From: Francisella persica ATCC VR-331
Lineage (GTDB): Bacteria > Pseudomonadota > Gammaproteobacteria > Francisellales > Francisellaceae
Direction of reading: 5' to 3'
DNA length: 64,000 bases
NCBI RefSeq assembly: GCF_001653955.1
Contig: NZ_CP013022.1
Coordinates: forward strand, 868,001-932,000
Under the pieces are notes generated by a model. It had not been told where the DNA came from. It saw only the letters and a list, made by a program, of their open reading frames with translations, and did no database searches. Below, in pieces: positions 10,342 to 22,227 of the stretch. The position numbers and the translations under genes are program-made. Position 1 is the stretch's first letter. Every line of letters starts with the position of its first letter.

Positions 10342-11112
10342 TTATTTATTCATATCCCAAATTATTCTTAGACCATGTAATAATAGATCAGTGATAATAA
10401 TGTCAAAGTATTGCTCTTGTTCAAACAAATGAGCATAGCCTCCTGTTGCTATTAATATTGGTTTTTTGTCTGCAAAACTTTCTTGAGAAATTCTACTAAT
10501 AATTTCTTTAACAGCACCTATCTGACCGTATATTAGCCCTGACTGGATTTGTGTGATAGTTGTCTTACCTAGAGCTGAACTAGGGTGAGAGATAGTCACA
10601 TTAGATAGTTTTGCAGTTTTTTGTGATAAGCTTTCCATTGAAAGATTAATACCTGGTAAGATCGCACCACCGATATAGACTTTATTTTCTGAAATAGCAC
10701 AAATAGTTGTTGCTGTACCAAAGTCGACAATAATAATATTTCTCGATGGAAAATGAGAAATAGCTGCAACTGAGTTTGCAACCCTATCTGCACCTAAATC
10801 TAGAGGGTTTTTGATATCAAGCTTTAATCCTGTTTTTATCCCAGGTTTAAGCTCAAGTGGAGTTATATCTAAATACTTTTTACACGCTGAGTTAACTGAA
10901 TATTCTAAGTGTGGAACCACCGATGAAAGCACAACTGCTTCGATAACTTCTACATTAAGTTTTTTTCTCTCAAAAAATGAAAGTAAAAATATACCTAAAG
11001 TATCAGAAGTACAAGGTGTAGTTGATGGATACCTAAAATTATATTTGATTTGATCTCCTATAAAGATTCCACCAAATATATGCGTATTACCAATATCTAT
11101 ACATACTATCAT
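10342..11112 (-). CDS. coaX: Type III pantothenate kinase
   Basis: CoaX phosphorylates pantothenate, the first step of coenzyme A synthesis. The 256-residue protein has the ASKHA-fold signatures of Pan[18 protein letters not shown] at the N-terminus with the phosphate-binding Asp, [13 protein letters not shown] in the middle, then [14 protein letters not shown] and [15 protein letters not shown]. The start at 11112 follows a GGAG ribosome-binding site. It is the last gene of the pan operon on this strand and the only one still intact. Its product remains usable if pantothenate is imported rather than made. Confidence 0.93.
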   Translation of the reverse strand: MIVCIDIGNTHIFGGIFIGDQIKYNFRYPSTTPCTSDTLGIFLLSFFERKKLNVEVIEAVVLSSVVPHLEYSVNSACKKYLDITPLELKPGIKTGLKLDIKNPLDLGADRVANSVAAISHFPSRNIIIVDFGTATTICAISENKVYIGGAILPGINLSMESLSQKTAKLSNVTISHPSSALGKTTITQIQSGLIYGQIGAVKEIISRISQESFADKKPILIATGGYAHLFEQEQYFDIIITDLLLHGLRIIWDMNK

Positions 11113-11114
11113 TT

Positions 11115-11440
11115 GTTATTCTCCAGTTTTTAGATCAACAAGTTTAGGTTTTATTACTTTATTAGTAGGATAAATCTGTGTATAAGTGATTATAAAAAAT
11201 TGATCACCTATTTCACACTTTCTCTTTAATGCAATAGTTTTTACTACTAGTTTGACCTTTTATTACATAGGTTTCAAGACACTCGCCATTGTTTATGTTT
11301 ACTAATTAGACTTTTTCATCTTCAATAATATTTGCTTGTTTCATTATCTAACTATCAATAGTTATGTTGCCAACATAAAATAAATCTTTGCCAGTAACAG
11401 TAGCGTATGAGAGTTTTGATTTTAAAACTGAAATTAACAT
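11115..11440 (-). pseudogene. panD: Decayed aspartate 1-decarboxylase gene
   Basis: PanD makes beta-alanine for pantothenate. From an ATG at 11440, preceded by an AAGGAGA ribosome-binding site, the frame reads [20 protein letters not shown] and then YVGNITIDS. It then hits a stop, continues as IMKQANIIEDEKV, hits a second stop, and continues [20 protein letters not shown]. These pieces match PanD in order, including the YVGS(I/V)TID segment that holds the pyruvoyl-forming serine. Premature stops and a decayed 3' end make the gene inactive. It lies between panC and coaX, as expected for the operon. Confidence 0.8.
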
Positions 11441-11449
11441 TATGGTCAG

Positions 11450-12222
11450 ATCTCCTTTAAGAAATTATCAATTAAACGTACTTTGCCAATATAAAAATGC
11501 TAAAAATATTCTCTTATCTAAATCATCTGTATACTTCGGTTTTGCCCAGTAGCTTTAATTTTGTCGATAAGATTTTCTAAGTTTGAGAAATCATATTGTT
11601 TTAGGATTTTATAAGCTGCTTTAGCAAAATTTTCTATATCTGTTGCTAAGAGATTTTTATTTCTAGAGCTAAGTGGTAAGCCAGATGGTTCTCTTTGTGT
11701 AGGACAATTAATAACTTTAGTATCAATAAAAAAATCTTTTATAAGCTGTTTAATTGGAATGAGTTGTTGGTAGTCTTTTTCACCTAAATATAAATTATCA
11801 GACTTGGTTATTTGTAGGAGTTTTAACACAACAATCAATATCCTACTAAAGTGTCTAAGTCTAGTTTTACCTTCGAAAATATTAGCTATTGCAAGCTCAG
11901 GTTCTATTTTCAGCAGGTTACCATCTGGGTAGATATCTTTTTCACTTGGGTTAAATAATACATCAACATCTAGTGACTCTAGTATTTGTATATCTTGCTG
12001 TAACTGATTAGGGTATGTTTGGTAATCATATTGATTATTAAACTGTGTTGGATTTACAAATATACTTACGATAATTACATCATTTTCTGCTTTAGCTTTG
12101 TTGATTAAGCTAACATGACCATTATGTAAAGCTCCCATTGTAGGTACAAAACCTATTTTTTGTTGTTTGATAAGACTATTTCTTATTGAACGAAATTGTT
12201 GGATATTATTAGTAATAATCAT
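11450..12222 (-). pseudogene. panC: Pantothenate synthetase gene, frameshifted and with altered active-site motif
   Basis: PanC joins pantoate and beta-alanine. An open frame of 234 codons (11518-12222) keeps the N-terminal VPTMGALHNGHVSLI motif, VSIFVNPTQF, LGEKDYQQ and PSGLPLSSRN. After KIKATG the frame shifts and stops, while the expected C-terminal end ([21 protein letters not shown]) continues in another frame down to about 11450. The normally conserved RPGHFxG motif reads RLRHFSR, so catalysis is doubtful even without the frameshift. The start is preceded by AAGGAGC. I treat it as a recent pseudogene; a truncated functional protein is possible but unlikely. Confidence 0.7.
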
Positions 12223-12249
12223 AACTATGCTCCTTAGTAGGGAAGATAT

Positions 12250-12785
12250 TGTCTTTTATTTCTTTAACATATGTATTTATATAGTACCAGAAAATGACTT
12301 TGAGGCATCTACATATTTCTTAACAAACTTTGGTTGAAGGCCAGTGGTTCATACTCAGCATACCTTGGAGTACCAAAATCTGACTATATTATCTATACAC
12401 CAGCACCAATACCTATAAGTCGGGATTTTTATTATCTGATTTTCCTGCTGCACTATCAAATTTGGTAGCATGAGCTCCTGACTGTATCAATGTTGTTACA
12501 GTTTCATAGTTGTTTCTCATGATTGACGTTCATAAATGGTCAATCAGCAATTACAAGCTTATCTGTAGCTCCATTAGCTTACTGCTTGAGTCATAAAACT
12601 GTATATCAGCTAGAGAGTTGTATATGTGGTATTTTTTACCAAGTAATACTATATCACAACTATTACCAACAAGAATACAATCTATATAAATAGTATTTAA
12701 TTTTAGCTAAAGTGTAATAATAACATATGATCATTGATATCTTTTCTCGATTAGCTAGCTCTTTTGAAGTTAGAATAGATTTTAT
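12250..12785 (-). pseudogene. panB: Decayed ketopantoate hydroxymethyltransferase gene
   Basis: PanB makes ketopantoate. A ribosome-binding site (AAGGAGA) is followed by ATA instead of ATG at 12785-12783, then KSILTSKELANREKISMIT. Other fragments are CILVGNSCDIVLLGKKYH (compare the PanB motif VLVGDSLGMVVLG), VIAD-stop-PFMN (compare VVADMPF) and IGIGAGV followed by QILVLQGML (compare IGIGAGPxxDGQILVxxD). Several stops and frame changes break the gene. The collinear match to PanB and the place in the pan operon make the identity firm. Confidence 0.75.
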
Positions 12786-12794
12786 CTTTTCTCC

Positions 12795-13475
12795 TTAAAT
12801 GATGGTTAACAATCGCTTTAAAAATATCAAACAAAATCATATCATGCTTTGTTTGGACCAATCGCGCGATGGTGATGACATCACACTACAAAAAGATCTC
12901 GAGGCTTTAGTTTGTTGGTGATGATTTCTAGATTTTTTTAAAAATGTGGTTTCTAAGAAAGGTGTTAGATAGTCTGCTTTTATATCAAAGCGATTTCTCC
13001 ATTTCAGAGTAAAATTTTTGCCAAATTAATGTTATTATATTGTTAGCTAAAGTACATAGCTCATGATAATAAGTTTTGTCATATTTACTATAATAGAAAT
13101 TAGTATCAGGTAGCATAGGTAAAAGCTTACTAAGAGTGATATAAAAGTGATAGATTTATACTTGGCTAACGAATAGAAACACTTGTTTAGAAAACTCTAT
13201 AAAGGGTGAGCTGAATAAGCATTTTCGATATTCAAAAGTTATGAATGAACTACTATTAACTTACTTAATCTATTTAAGAGATGCTTTTGTATAAAACTTT
13301 GTGTCTTAGCACATTTTTGATTAAAACTAAAACATGAGTTGTATTATTTAGTAGATTATCAAGACTAACTAACGAATCATTTCGTGACCACTGTTTAAAA
13401 TATAATTTTAAGCATTCAAAATAGTAGCACGTATTTGCTGCTACATTGCTGTTGCCAACAATAACATATCTAGGT
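12795..13475 (-). pseudogene. panG: Decayed ketopantoate reductase gene of the PanG type
   Basis: In Francisella the reduction of ketopantoate is done by PanG, encoded with panB, panC and panD. The minus strand here starts with RYVIVGNSNVAANTCYYFEC, a Rossmann-type start with GNxNVA. It continues as LKLYFKQWSRNDSLVSLDN and THVLVLIKNVL, and later as YHELCTLANNIITLIWQKFY and CDVITIARLVQ. Stops and frameshifts occur throughout. The fragments follow the order of PanG (NAD-binding domain, then DUF2520-type C-terminal domain). The call rests on my memory of the family and on operon position. Confidence 0.6.
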
Positions 13476-15838
<2,363 letters not shown>

Positions 15839-15844
15839 ATTATT

Positions 15845-16375
15845 AATAATAAAAAGTGATGTAATCTTTATAGTTGATGATGCTGAAAAGGATATTTCAA
15901 GTTTATCTATTGGTTTTGGAGGTTATAGTTATTATCATTGTGCTTTATTATATTGGTGATAGCCAAATTATTTAAGCTGTGACAGTCGCAGGAATTATAC
16001 AGGCTAAGTTATAATAAATATTAAGTAAAAAAACTCTAGTTGCACGCGTATCAGAAAGTATTATTCTTTTTAGAAACTGTGATTACTAATGCTAAGTAAT
16101 TTATAGGTTTTGCTTATAATTATTTATTTTTGCTCGATACAAAAGGTGAGCTTTACTGTTCAGAATTAATTCATGTAGCTTTAAATCCTACAAGTAATTC
16201 AGAATACTTTACACAATATATAGCTTAAATTGTGGCTGATAATAGTGCACATCTCAGTATTGGCTTGATTTTTATACTGAATATGGTTTAAAAGTTCCTC
16301 AGGAACAGTCATGGGTTACACCCAAGTAATTTATCATTAGATGATAAATTTAATTACAAAGCTTTTTAAAAGTGG
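15845..16375 (+). pseudogene. Decayed YiiX/YebB-like (permuted papain-fold) gene
   Basis: Downstream of ligA the plus strand reads SDVIFIVDDAEKDISSLSIG and then YSYYHCALLYW. After frame changes it reads FAYNYLFLLDTKGELYCSELIHVALN, and finally a segment around VPQEQSWVTPSNLSLDDKF in another frame. A start like GDIIF..., a His after it and a later YCSELIH motif are typical of the YiiX/YebB group of permuted NlpC/P60-like hydrolases. Stops and frameshifts break the gene, so it is not functional. Confidence 0.5.
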
Positions 16376-16467
16376 TGTCTAATAATAGTTTACAACTTTA
16401 GTAGTTTGGAATAGAATCTATCAAAGAGATACTTGTATTAAAGCATTTAAACAACTAAAGGATTGAT

Positions 16468-16959
16468 ATGGAAATAAGAGAAGCCACAGCTAAAGATTTT
16501 GAGGATATAGTATATATATGGTCAGAGTATTTATTGAACAATTGTCAGTTTTTTACTACTAATGAGATAAATAATCAAGGAAAGCTAGTGGTAGATAAAT
16601 ACCTTAATGATCCAGCATTTAAAAGCTTTGTATTAACGGTAGAAGGTCAAGTCATTGGGTTCTCGTGTATAAAAGATAATGAGATATTATTTTCAACTGT
16701 TGAGTCGAGGTTTTTAGGTAAAGGTCTTAGAAGCTTTATGCTTAAATATTTGCTAGAGAATTATAGTGTTGATACTGCATATGTATACAGTGCAAATATC
16801 CAAACTTTAGCTTTTTATACATCGATTGGATTTATTATCGAAGATAGAATAGAAGATATTATTTTCTCTTCGCAGTATCATATAAATAAGTTAAAGCTTT
16901 CCGGTATTCCTCAAGAAATAGCTCAAAAAATTGCTGCTAAGAACAAGAATTTTTCTTAA
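16468..16959 (+). CDS. GNAT-family N-acetyltransferase
   Basis: The 163-residue protein begins MEIREATAKDFEDI, the usual first strand and helix of GNAT acetyltransferases. It continues with VIGFSCIKDNEILF (strands 3-4), the acetyl-CoA pyrophosphate loop region RFLGKGLRSFMLKYLLE, and the C-terminal TLAFYTSIGFIIEDR (the family's AxxFYxxxGF motif). The substrate cannot be told. The gene is preceded by AAAGGATTG as a ribosome-binding site. Its last 23 bases overlap the 3' end of rsmB on the opposite strand, a convergent arrangement. Confidence 0.85.
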   Translation: MEIREATAKDFEDIVYIWSEYLLNNCQFFTTNEINNQGKLVVDKYLNDPAFKSFVLTVEGQVIGFSCIKDNEILFSTVESRFLGKGLRSFMLKYLLENYSVDTAYVYSANIQTLAFYTSIGFIIEDRIEDIIFSSQYHINKLKLSGIPQEIAQKIAAKNKNFS

Positions 16960-18217
16960 GTAAACAATAATAAAAGCCATCACTACTTTGTTGAGATGGT
17001 AGTATTTGATATCCGCAATTAATTTTATATTTTTCAAGGATGTCTATATCAATAATTTCAGCATCGCTATTTTTAGCTAAAAAGTCTTTTATTTGTTGTT
17101 GATTTTCTTCTGCTAATATTGAACAGGTGATATATAGTAAGTAACCATTATTGTTGAGGTTATTATGCCATAAGTTAGCTAAAATTTTACTTTGTAATAT
17201 TTTGATAGCTTGAATATCCTTTGGCTTTCTTAGTACTTTGATGTCAGGGTTTCGCCTTAAAGTTCCTAGGGCAGAGCATGGAGCATCAAGGATAATTTTA
17301 TTAAATTTTCCAACTAGAGGTAGAGTCAAATCGTGTTTGAAAACATTAACATTATTATTTTTAGATAACCTAGTTAAGTTTTCTTTAAGAAGCTCTAAAC
17401 GCTTATCAATAATATCTATAGCAGTAATATCAGCTTGTGGAGCACATTCTAAAATATGTGAAGTTTTACCTCCAGGAGCAGCACAAGCATCAAGAATCTT
17501 ATCATCATTTTTAGCTTTGATAATATAGCCTGCATACTGTGCAGAGATATCCTGTATTGTAAAATAGCCTTGTTGAAATAGATGATTGTGTTTTATATTG
17601 ATAGCTTTATCAAGCTTTATACAATCCTTTAGATCTGTAAAAGAGTATATTATTTTATTTTTCTCAAAATAATCTAAGACTTTTTTAGTATCTTTAGCTT
17701 GATTTAAACGAATAAACATATCAGCTTTTGTATTAATTGCTTGAGCTATCGCTAGATACTGTTTAGGATACTGCTTTTTAAGCGTATCACTAAGCCATTT
17801 GGGCATATCTATTGCTTTATTTTGATTATAGATGTTAGTTATATTCTTGAGATTATAGGTAATTTCTCTTAGTATTCTATTAATGAGTTTCTTTGCCCAT
17901 ATAATTTTGAGATCTTTACTAGCTGTTACAGTCTCATTAATAATTGCGTAGTATGGCTGCTTGATTTCAAATATCTGTAATGCTCCAAGCATTATTAAAA
18001 CTTTAACTTTTACTTTAGTTTTTTGTTTTAGATATAAACCAGCTATATTTTCTAAAGAGTAGTAGTTTCTGAAAAACTCATAACACAAAAGTTTAACGAA
18101 AGATTTATCTTGCTCAGATAAGTTATGGATAAGAAGTTTTTGCTTAACGGTTAGTAGAGAATATTTATTATCAAGAATATCTAAAATAGTCTTAGCTGCA
18201 ATAGCACGGGTATTCAT
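16937..18217 (-). CDS. rsmB: 16S rRNA (cytosine-967-C5) methyltransferase RsmB
   Basis: RsmB methylates C967 of 16S rRNA with S-adenosylmethionine. The 426-residue protein has the N-terminal NusB-like helical domain (ALQIFEIKQPYYAIINETV) and the SAM motif DACAAPGGKTSHILE near residue 240. The two catalytic cysteines are in LDAPCSALGTLRRNPDIK near 311 and LYITCSILAEEN near 362. The length fits the family. Its ATG overlaps the TAA stop of the upstream suhB-like gene by one base (18217), suggesting translational coupling. The 3' end overlaps the convergent acetyltransferase gene. Confidence 0.93.
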   Translation of the reverse strand: MNTRAIAAKTILDILDNKYSLLTVKQKLLIHNLSEQDKSFVKLLCYEFFRNYYSLENIAGLYLKQKTKVKVKVLIMLGALQIFEIKQPYYAIINETVTASKDLKIIWAKKLINRILREITYNLKNITNIYNQNKAIDMPKWLSDTLKKQYPKQYLAIAQAINTKADMFIRLNQAKDTKKVLDYFEKNKIIYSFTDLKDCIKLDKAINIKHNHLFQQGYFTIQDISAQYAGYIIKAKNDDKILDACAAPGGKTSHILECAPQADITAIDIIDKRLELLKENLTRLSKNNNVNVFKHDLTLPLVGKFNKIILDAPCSALGTLRRNPDIKVLRKPKDIQAIKILQSKILANLWHNNLNNNGYLLYITCSILAEENQQQIKDFLAKNSDAEIIDIDILEKYKINCGYQILPSQQSSDGFYYCLLKKNSCS

Positions 18218-19005
18218 TATTTTATGTGTTTTGCTAAAATCTTAATAAGCTTTGGTTGGATTTTATTATTACCAGCAATAATCAAACCAGTATTAATATT
18301 ATTTGTACCATGTATATCTGTAACTATAGCACCTGCCTCTTTCACAATTACATATCCAGCAGCTAGATCCCATACTTTTACATCACCACATGCCCATAGA
18401 CCATCAATATATCCTGCTGCTAGGTATGCCATATCCATAGCAATACTTCCAGAATATCTATATCCTGATATTACCTGATGAAGCTTAATTAGCTCTGCAA
18501 CATAGCTATCTTTAAATATTTTACGTGAATATTTTAATGATGCTGAAATCAAAGTGTTTTGTAAATCTTGGCTTTGAGCAACTCTTATCTTTTTACCATT
18601 AAGTAGAGCTCCTTGTCCTTTGTAGGCACAAAACATCAGATCTAAAAAAGGATTATAAATAACACCTAGAACTATTTCATCATCTTTTTTAGCAGCAATT
18701 GATATACAACAGTGTGGTAAACCATGAACAAAATTATTAGTTCCATCTATTGGATCAATAATCCAAGTAAAACGACTATCTTTGTTACCAAACTCGCCGT
18801 TCTCTTCAGATATGAAGTAGTCATTAAAACCAGATTTTTTGATATTATCAATAATAAAGTTCTCAACAGCAACATCAATATTTGATACAGGTGTGTTATC
18901 AAGCTTTTGAAAAATTTTGATAGAGCTTAGGTCATTTTGTGCTTGAAGAATAATTTTGCCAGCTTTTCTGGCAATAGTTGTTATAGCATTAAGAATAGGT
19001 TTCAT
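18217..19005 (-). CDS. suhB: Inositol monophosphatase family protein (SuhB-like)
   Basis: This is a magnesium-dependent phosphatase of the inositol monophosphatase family; in gammaproteobacteria SuhB also takes part in rRNA transcription antitermination. It has EENGEFG (first metal ligand), WIIDPIDGTNNFVHG (the family's DPxDGTxNF signature) and WDLAAGYVIVKEAGA (second signature). The frame extends to an ATG at 19062, but alignment with E. coli SuhB supports the internal start MKPILNAITTIARKAG at 19005, giving 262 residues. It precedes rsmB with a one-base overlap. Whether it has the SuhB regulatory role here is inferred from family only. Confidence 0.85.
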   Translation of the reverse strand: MKPILNAITTIARKAGKIILQAQNDLSSIKIFQKLDNTPVSNIDVAVENFIIDNIKKSGFNDYFISEENGEFGNKDSRFTWIIDPIDGTNNFVHGLPHCCISIAAKKDDEIVLGVIYNPFLDLMFCAYKGQGALLNGKKIRVAQSQDLQNTLISASLKYSRKIFKDSYVAELIKLHQVISGYRYSGSIAMDMAYLAAGYIDGLWACGDVKVWDLAAGYVIVKEAGAIVTDIHGTNNINTGLIIAGNNKIQPKLIKILAKHIK

Positions 19006-19109
19006 TTTTGAAATATTATCAAAATTATTATTTTTAAGATATAATACATTATTTAGTCTCAAAATAGGATAGCTTTGCTTAAATAAGCTATTAGTATTAT
19101 GCTAGTTAT

Positions 19110-19785
19110 ACCATTAAGTGGTAGCTATGCCACTAAAAAGAGTAACTAAGCAAATAAGATTAGTTAGTGCAAGAAGGAGTGATTTATTAATCCTTTAAAC
19201 TTAGATACATGAGTTTCTATAGTACCGTCATCGCCCATAGTTAGTAAAAATTTAATCAGCTACTCTAATGCGAAAGATCAAGAGAGTTAAATTTCTGCGA
19301 CTGTTATAAAACCAATTGCAAACCAAGGTAGATAATTTTCGTATGTAGACTTATGGTCCACTACCAGCAGCTACAAAAATTGAGCTATCTTGCGCCCAAA
19401 TATTTTTATGCCTAAATACCCTATTATTAAAGTAGATATCAGCATGATTATTGATACATAAAGCTCAGCTAAACAGACAGATGTAATTAACTAAAATGTT
19501 AGGTTAAAACCATAAAAAAATATTGCAAATCTAAGAATTTTTTTGATACTAAAAGCAATATCTTCTTTCCACTTATGGATAATTTTGCTCATTGGAGGAG
19601 TGTGAGTCAAAATCATACCTAAAAATGTTCCTATAAAGGACTAATACTAAGTTCCTTAATAGCAGAAATCTTTGCGATAAAATATGTAATACCAGCAAGA
19701 ATAGCCACACTAGTAGTACGCCAAAAATTACTGGTTGAGTTAAGTGTTTTAATAGTTATTTATAAGTTTAATTAAAACAATTTTG
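19110..19785 (-). pseudogene. yeiH: Decayed YeiH-family (UPF0324) membrane protein gene with internal deletion
   Basis: Fragments on the minus strand match E. coli YeiH in order. They are LAGITYFIAKISAI, LSISPL then GMILTHTPP, FSIKKILRFAIFFYGFNLTF, a segment ending LIIGYLGIKIFG, and, directly after, YLPWFAIGFITVAEI and KFLLTMGDD. In YeiH about 120 residues normally separate the VFG-type segment from the PWFAI-type one, so a large internal deletion has occurred in addition to stops and frameshifts. The family is a ten-helix inner-membrane protein of unknown or sulphur-related transport function. The gene is dead. Confidence 0.6.
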
Positions 19786-19865
19786 TATAGCTATCCATTA
19801 TAGATTTGTAACCTTGTAATAAAAAGAAACTTATATGATTTTTTAGTAAAAATTGATACAAATGC

Positions 19866-21065
19866 CTAAGCATTCTTTTGCTTTTTTGAGAAAATAACCG
19901 CTAAGATAACAAGTATGAAAGATATTATATAAAAGATTACTATAGCATGCATTACACTAGTTAAGCCAAAGTATTGCTTTATAAAAGCTCCAGTAGTAGT
20001 AGAAAGAGCTGTTCCAGTTGTACCAAATAGAAGTATAGTTGTAATTAAAGTTGGTGGAGCATTTTCCATTTGAAATGTTCCATAAGCTAGTAGCCCAGCG
20101 TAAATATAGCAGTTAAATAGTCCATAAAAAATTGCAGCCTTAAATATGGTATCCATATTTGATATATATAAAATACATAATAATGCAATTAGCCCAACTA
20201 GCATGAATGTTGGCAGGATGTATTTTAATGGGATAAATCTAGTTATTATTGGGCTAATAAACAAGCCAACGCATTGTGCTGACCAGAAATAAGAAAGTGG
20301 TTTGTTTGCATCAATAGTACCCCACCCAAGTATTTCTTGGAAATATGATTGAGCATAGCTAGTCATAGTTATTTGAGCTAATAAGAATAAGAAGACTGCA
20401 AAAGCGATACAATACAAGCTAAGATTCCATGTTGAGAAATTTAAACTTTGTTTTATCTCTTTGGCAATGTTGTGGCGATTAAGTATCGTGAAATCTGAAA
20501 ATATTACTAAGACTAAGGTAATTGCCGCAGTTATTTGTAATATTAGATAAATAGTATACCATTCAAAGTGTTGGGTGATTAGATAAGCAGTGAATATTGG
20601 TATTAAGGCTCCACCAAAACTAAAGAAAAAGTCAGTAAAAATTACATTCATTGCTCTTATTTTATGGTTATTGTACATATGTACAATCATATAGCTAGCA
20701 ATAGCCATAAAAAGACCACCAGTTATGCCAACGCAAGTAAGTAGTATTTTAAGAGTAAACATCGATGGGATTATAGTAGTGATTAATGATGATACGATCC
20801 CTATCGCTACCGCAGCAATTAGTAATAACTTTATAGAGAATCTATTCATTAAAATGCCTATAATCAATATTGCAAACCACATCGCAACATTGATAAATGT
20901 GAAAGCGAAGCCAATATTACTGTTATGAAAATATTTTGATAATGGCTGCATCACCGCACCTGTCACTAGCACTACATTTGCAGTGTAGAAATAACAAAAG
21001 TAACAGATAAATGTTATAAGAAGCTTATTTTTTAGTGATGATGAATGGTGTACTGTACTTTCCAT
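19866..21065 (-). CDS. Major facilitator superfamily transporter, TsgA-like
   Basis: A polytopic inner-membrane protein of about 399 residues with twelve predicted hydrophobic segments. It resembles TsgA of enterobacteria: YFYTANVVLVTGAVMQPLSK near the start, FTFINVAMWFAILIIGILM, IVHMYNNHKIRAMNVIFTDF and EWYTIYLILQI align with the equivalent TsgA segments. The frame is open to an ATG at 21122, but the extra residues do not look like family sequence, and MESTVHHSSSLKNKLLITF from 21065 is the likelier start. The substrate is unknown. It is divergently placed from the mnmD-like gene. Confidence 0.8.
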   Translation of the reverse strand: MESTVHHSSSLKNKLLITFICYFCYFYTANVVLVTGAVMQPLSKYFHNSNIGFAFTFINVAMWFAILIIGILMNRFSIKLLLIAAVAIGIVSSLITTIIPSMFTLKILLTCVGITGGLFMAIASYMIVHMYNNHKIRAMNVIFTDFFFSFGGALIPIFTAYLITQHFEWYTIYLILQITAAITLVLVIFSDFTILNRHNIAKEIKQSLNFSTWNLSLYCIAFAVFLFLLAQITMTSYAQSYFQEILGWGTIDANKPLSYFWSAQCVGLFISPIITRFIPLKYILPTFMLVGLIALLCILYISNMDTIFKAAIFYGLFNCYIYAGLLAYGTFQMENAPPTLITTILLFGTTGTALSTTTGAFIKQYFGLTSVMHAIVIFYIISFILVILAVIFSKKQKNA

Positions 21066-21180
21066 GTTTAAGTTATGAGTATATGAAAGCACTATTTTTG
21101 CATATACAGCTATTTTTAGCAAGATCCTAATTTGTTATTCTTTATGCAAATAAATACTTAATTATAAAAGTTATATAATT

Positions 21181-21867
21181 ATGGAATTTGCTAAAATAAT
21201 TTGGGAAAAAAATACACCTAAGTCAGTATCTTTTAATGATTTTTATTTTTCAACACAATCTGGTATACATGAGAGTATTTACAATTTTTTAGTACATAAT
21301 CATTTACAACATAGATTTTCTCAGTTACAAAAAAATCAATTCTTTAGAATTTGTGAAGCAGGTTTTGGTAGTGGTCTTAATTTTATCCTGACAATGAATC
21401 TTTGGTATAAATATGCTTGCAAGGATTCTCAACTAGAATTTATCTCATTTGAGAAGTTTCCTTTAGCACTAAATAACCTTGGAGAAATACTTAAGAGTTT
21501 TGATGAGTTAGATGGTTATCAAAATTTTCTCGAGCAATATAATCCTCTTGATGGTTTAAATATTTATGAGTTTGATAATATTATCCTTAAGCTAATAATC
21601 GACGATGTTAATAATATTAATCACTATAGCCTTCCATTTATAGATGCATGGTTTCTTGATGGTTTTACACCAAATAAAAATAGTTGTATGTGGAGCGATA
21701 ATCTTTTTGAGAGTATTTCAAAACTTTGCCACAATGGCAGCAGCTTTGCAACTTTTACAGCCAGTTCTAAAGTAAGAAAAACATTACAGAAGTATGGTTT
21801 TGAAGTAAAAAAAGATAAAGGCTTTGGTAATAAAAGAGAGATGATGTATGGAGTATTTAAAGCTTAG
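21181..21867 (+). CDS. mnmD: tRNA 5-aminomethyl-2-thiouridine methyltransferase, MnmD-type (MnmC1 domain only)
   Basis: In E. coli the bifunctional MnmC makes mnm5s2U34 in tRNA; this 228-residue protein corresponds only to its methyltransferase half. It has the SAM-binding motif FRICEAGFGSGLNFIL, ISFEKFPLAL after the next strand, and the family-specific WFLDGFTPNKNSCMWSDNL. The C-terminus has SFATFTASSKVRKTL and a GFGNKREMMYG segment. The FAD-dependent oxidoreductase half (MnmC2) is absent, and the sequence after the stop is unrelated. Free-standing MnmD proteins are known in other bacteria. The start is at 21181; no strong ribosome-binding site is seen. Confidence 0.82.
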   Translation: MEFAKIIWEKNTPKSVSFNDFYFSTQSGIHESIYNFLVHNHLQHRFSQLQKNQFFRICEAGFGSGLNFILTMNLWYKYACKDSQLEFISFEKFPLALNNLGEILKSFDELDGYQNFLEQYNPLDGLNIYEFDNIILKLIIDDVNNINHYSLPFIDAWFLDGFTPNKNSCMWSDNLFESISKLCHNGSSFATFTASSKVRKTLQKYGFEVKKDKGFGNKREMMYGVFKA

Positions 21868-21879
21868 CAAGTTCTGGGA

Positions 21880-22149
21880 TATGTTTGATAGCATCAAAAC
21901 TAGTGAAATGGTATTTTTGTCTATTTTTTGATATAAAACGTGTCATCTTCGATAAATTCCTTGATCTCTTTTAAAAGATCCCCACGCGCAATAATAACAC
22001 TACCTGTTTTTTTATGTTTTAGGTCCAGATGCTAGAAATCATTTCCTTAGTTATAACCAATATCCAAAAAAATCTCTATGTGATGGTCTAATTTTGGCTA
22101 CCTCTTCTTGTGTAACCAAGTAGTGTAGATCAATGATATGTATGTGCAT
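21880..22149 (-). pseudogene. Decayed YciI-family gene
   Basis: From an ATG at 22149, preceded by AAGGA, the frame reads MHIHIIDLHYLVTQEEVAK and IRPSHRDF. Then a frame change occurs, with a later in-frame piece GSVIIARGDLLKEIKEFIED followed by DTFYIKK and a stop. The H(R/L)xFL motif after the helix and the GxVIIARG strand are typical of YCII-related small proteins of about 95 residues. At least two frame changes and stops inactivate it. Function of the family is poorly defined. Confidence 0.6.
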
Positions 22150-22227
22150 ATATTTTTCCTTATTTTTTACGAAAAAACTACATTTAGTGGCTTATCGAAA
22201 ATCAGTTAAATATTAAGCTACTAATAC

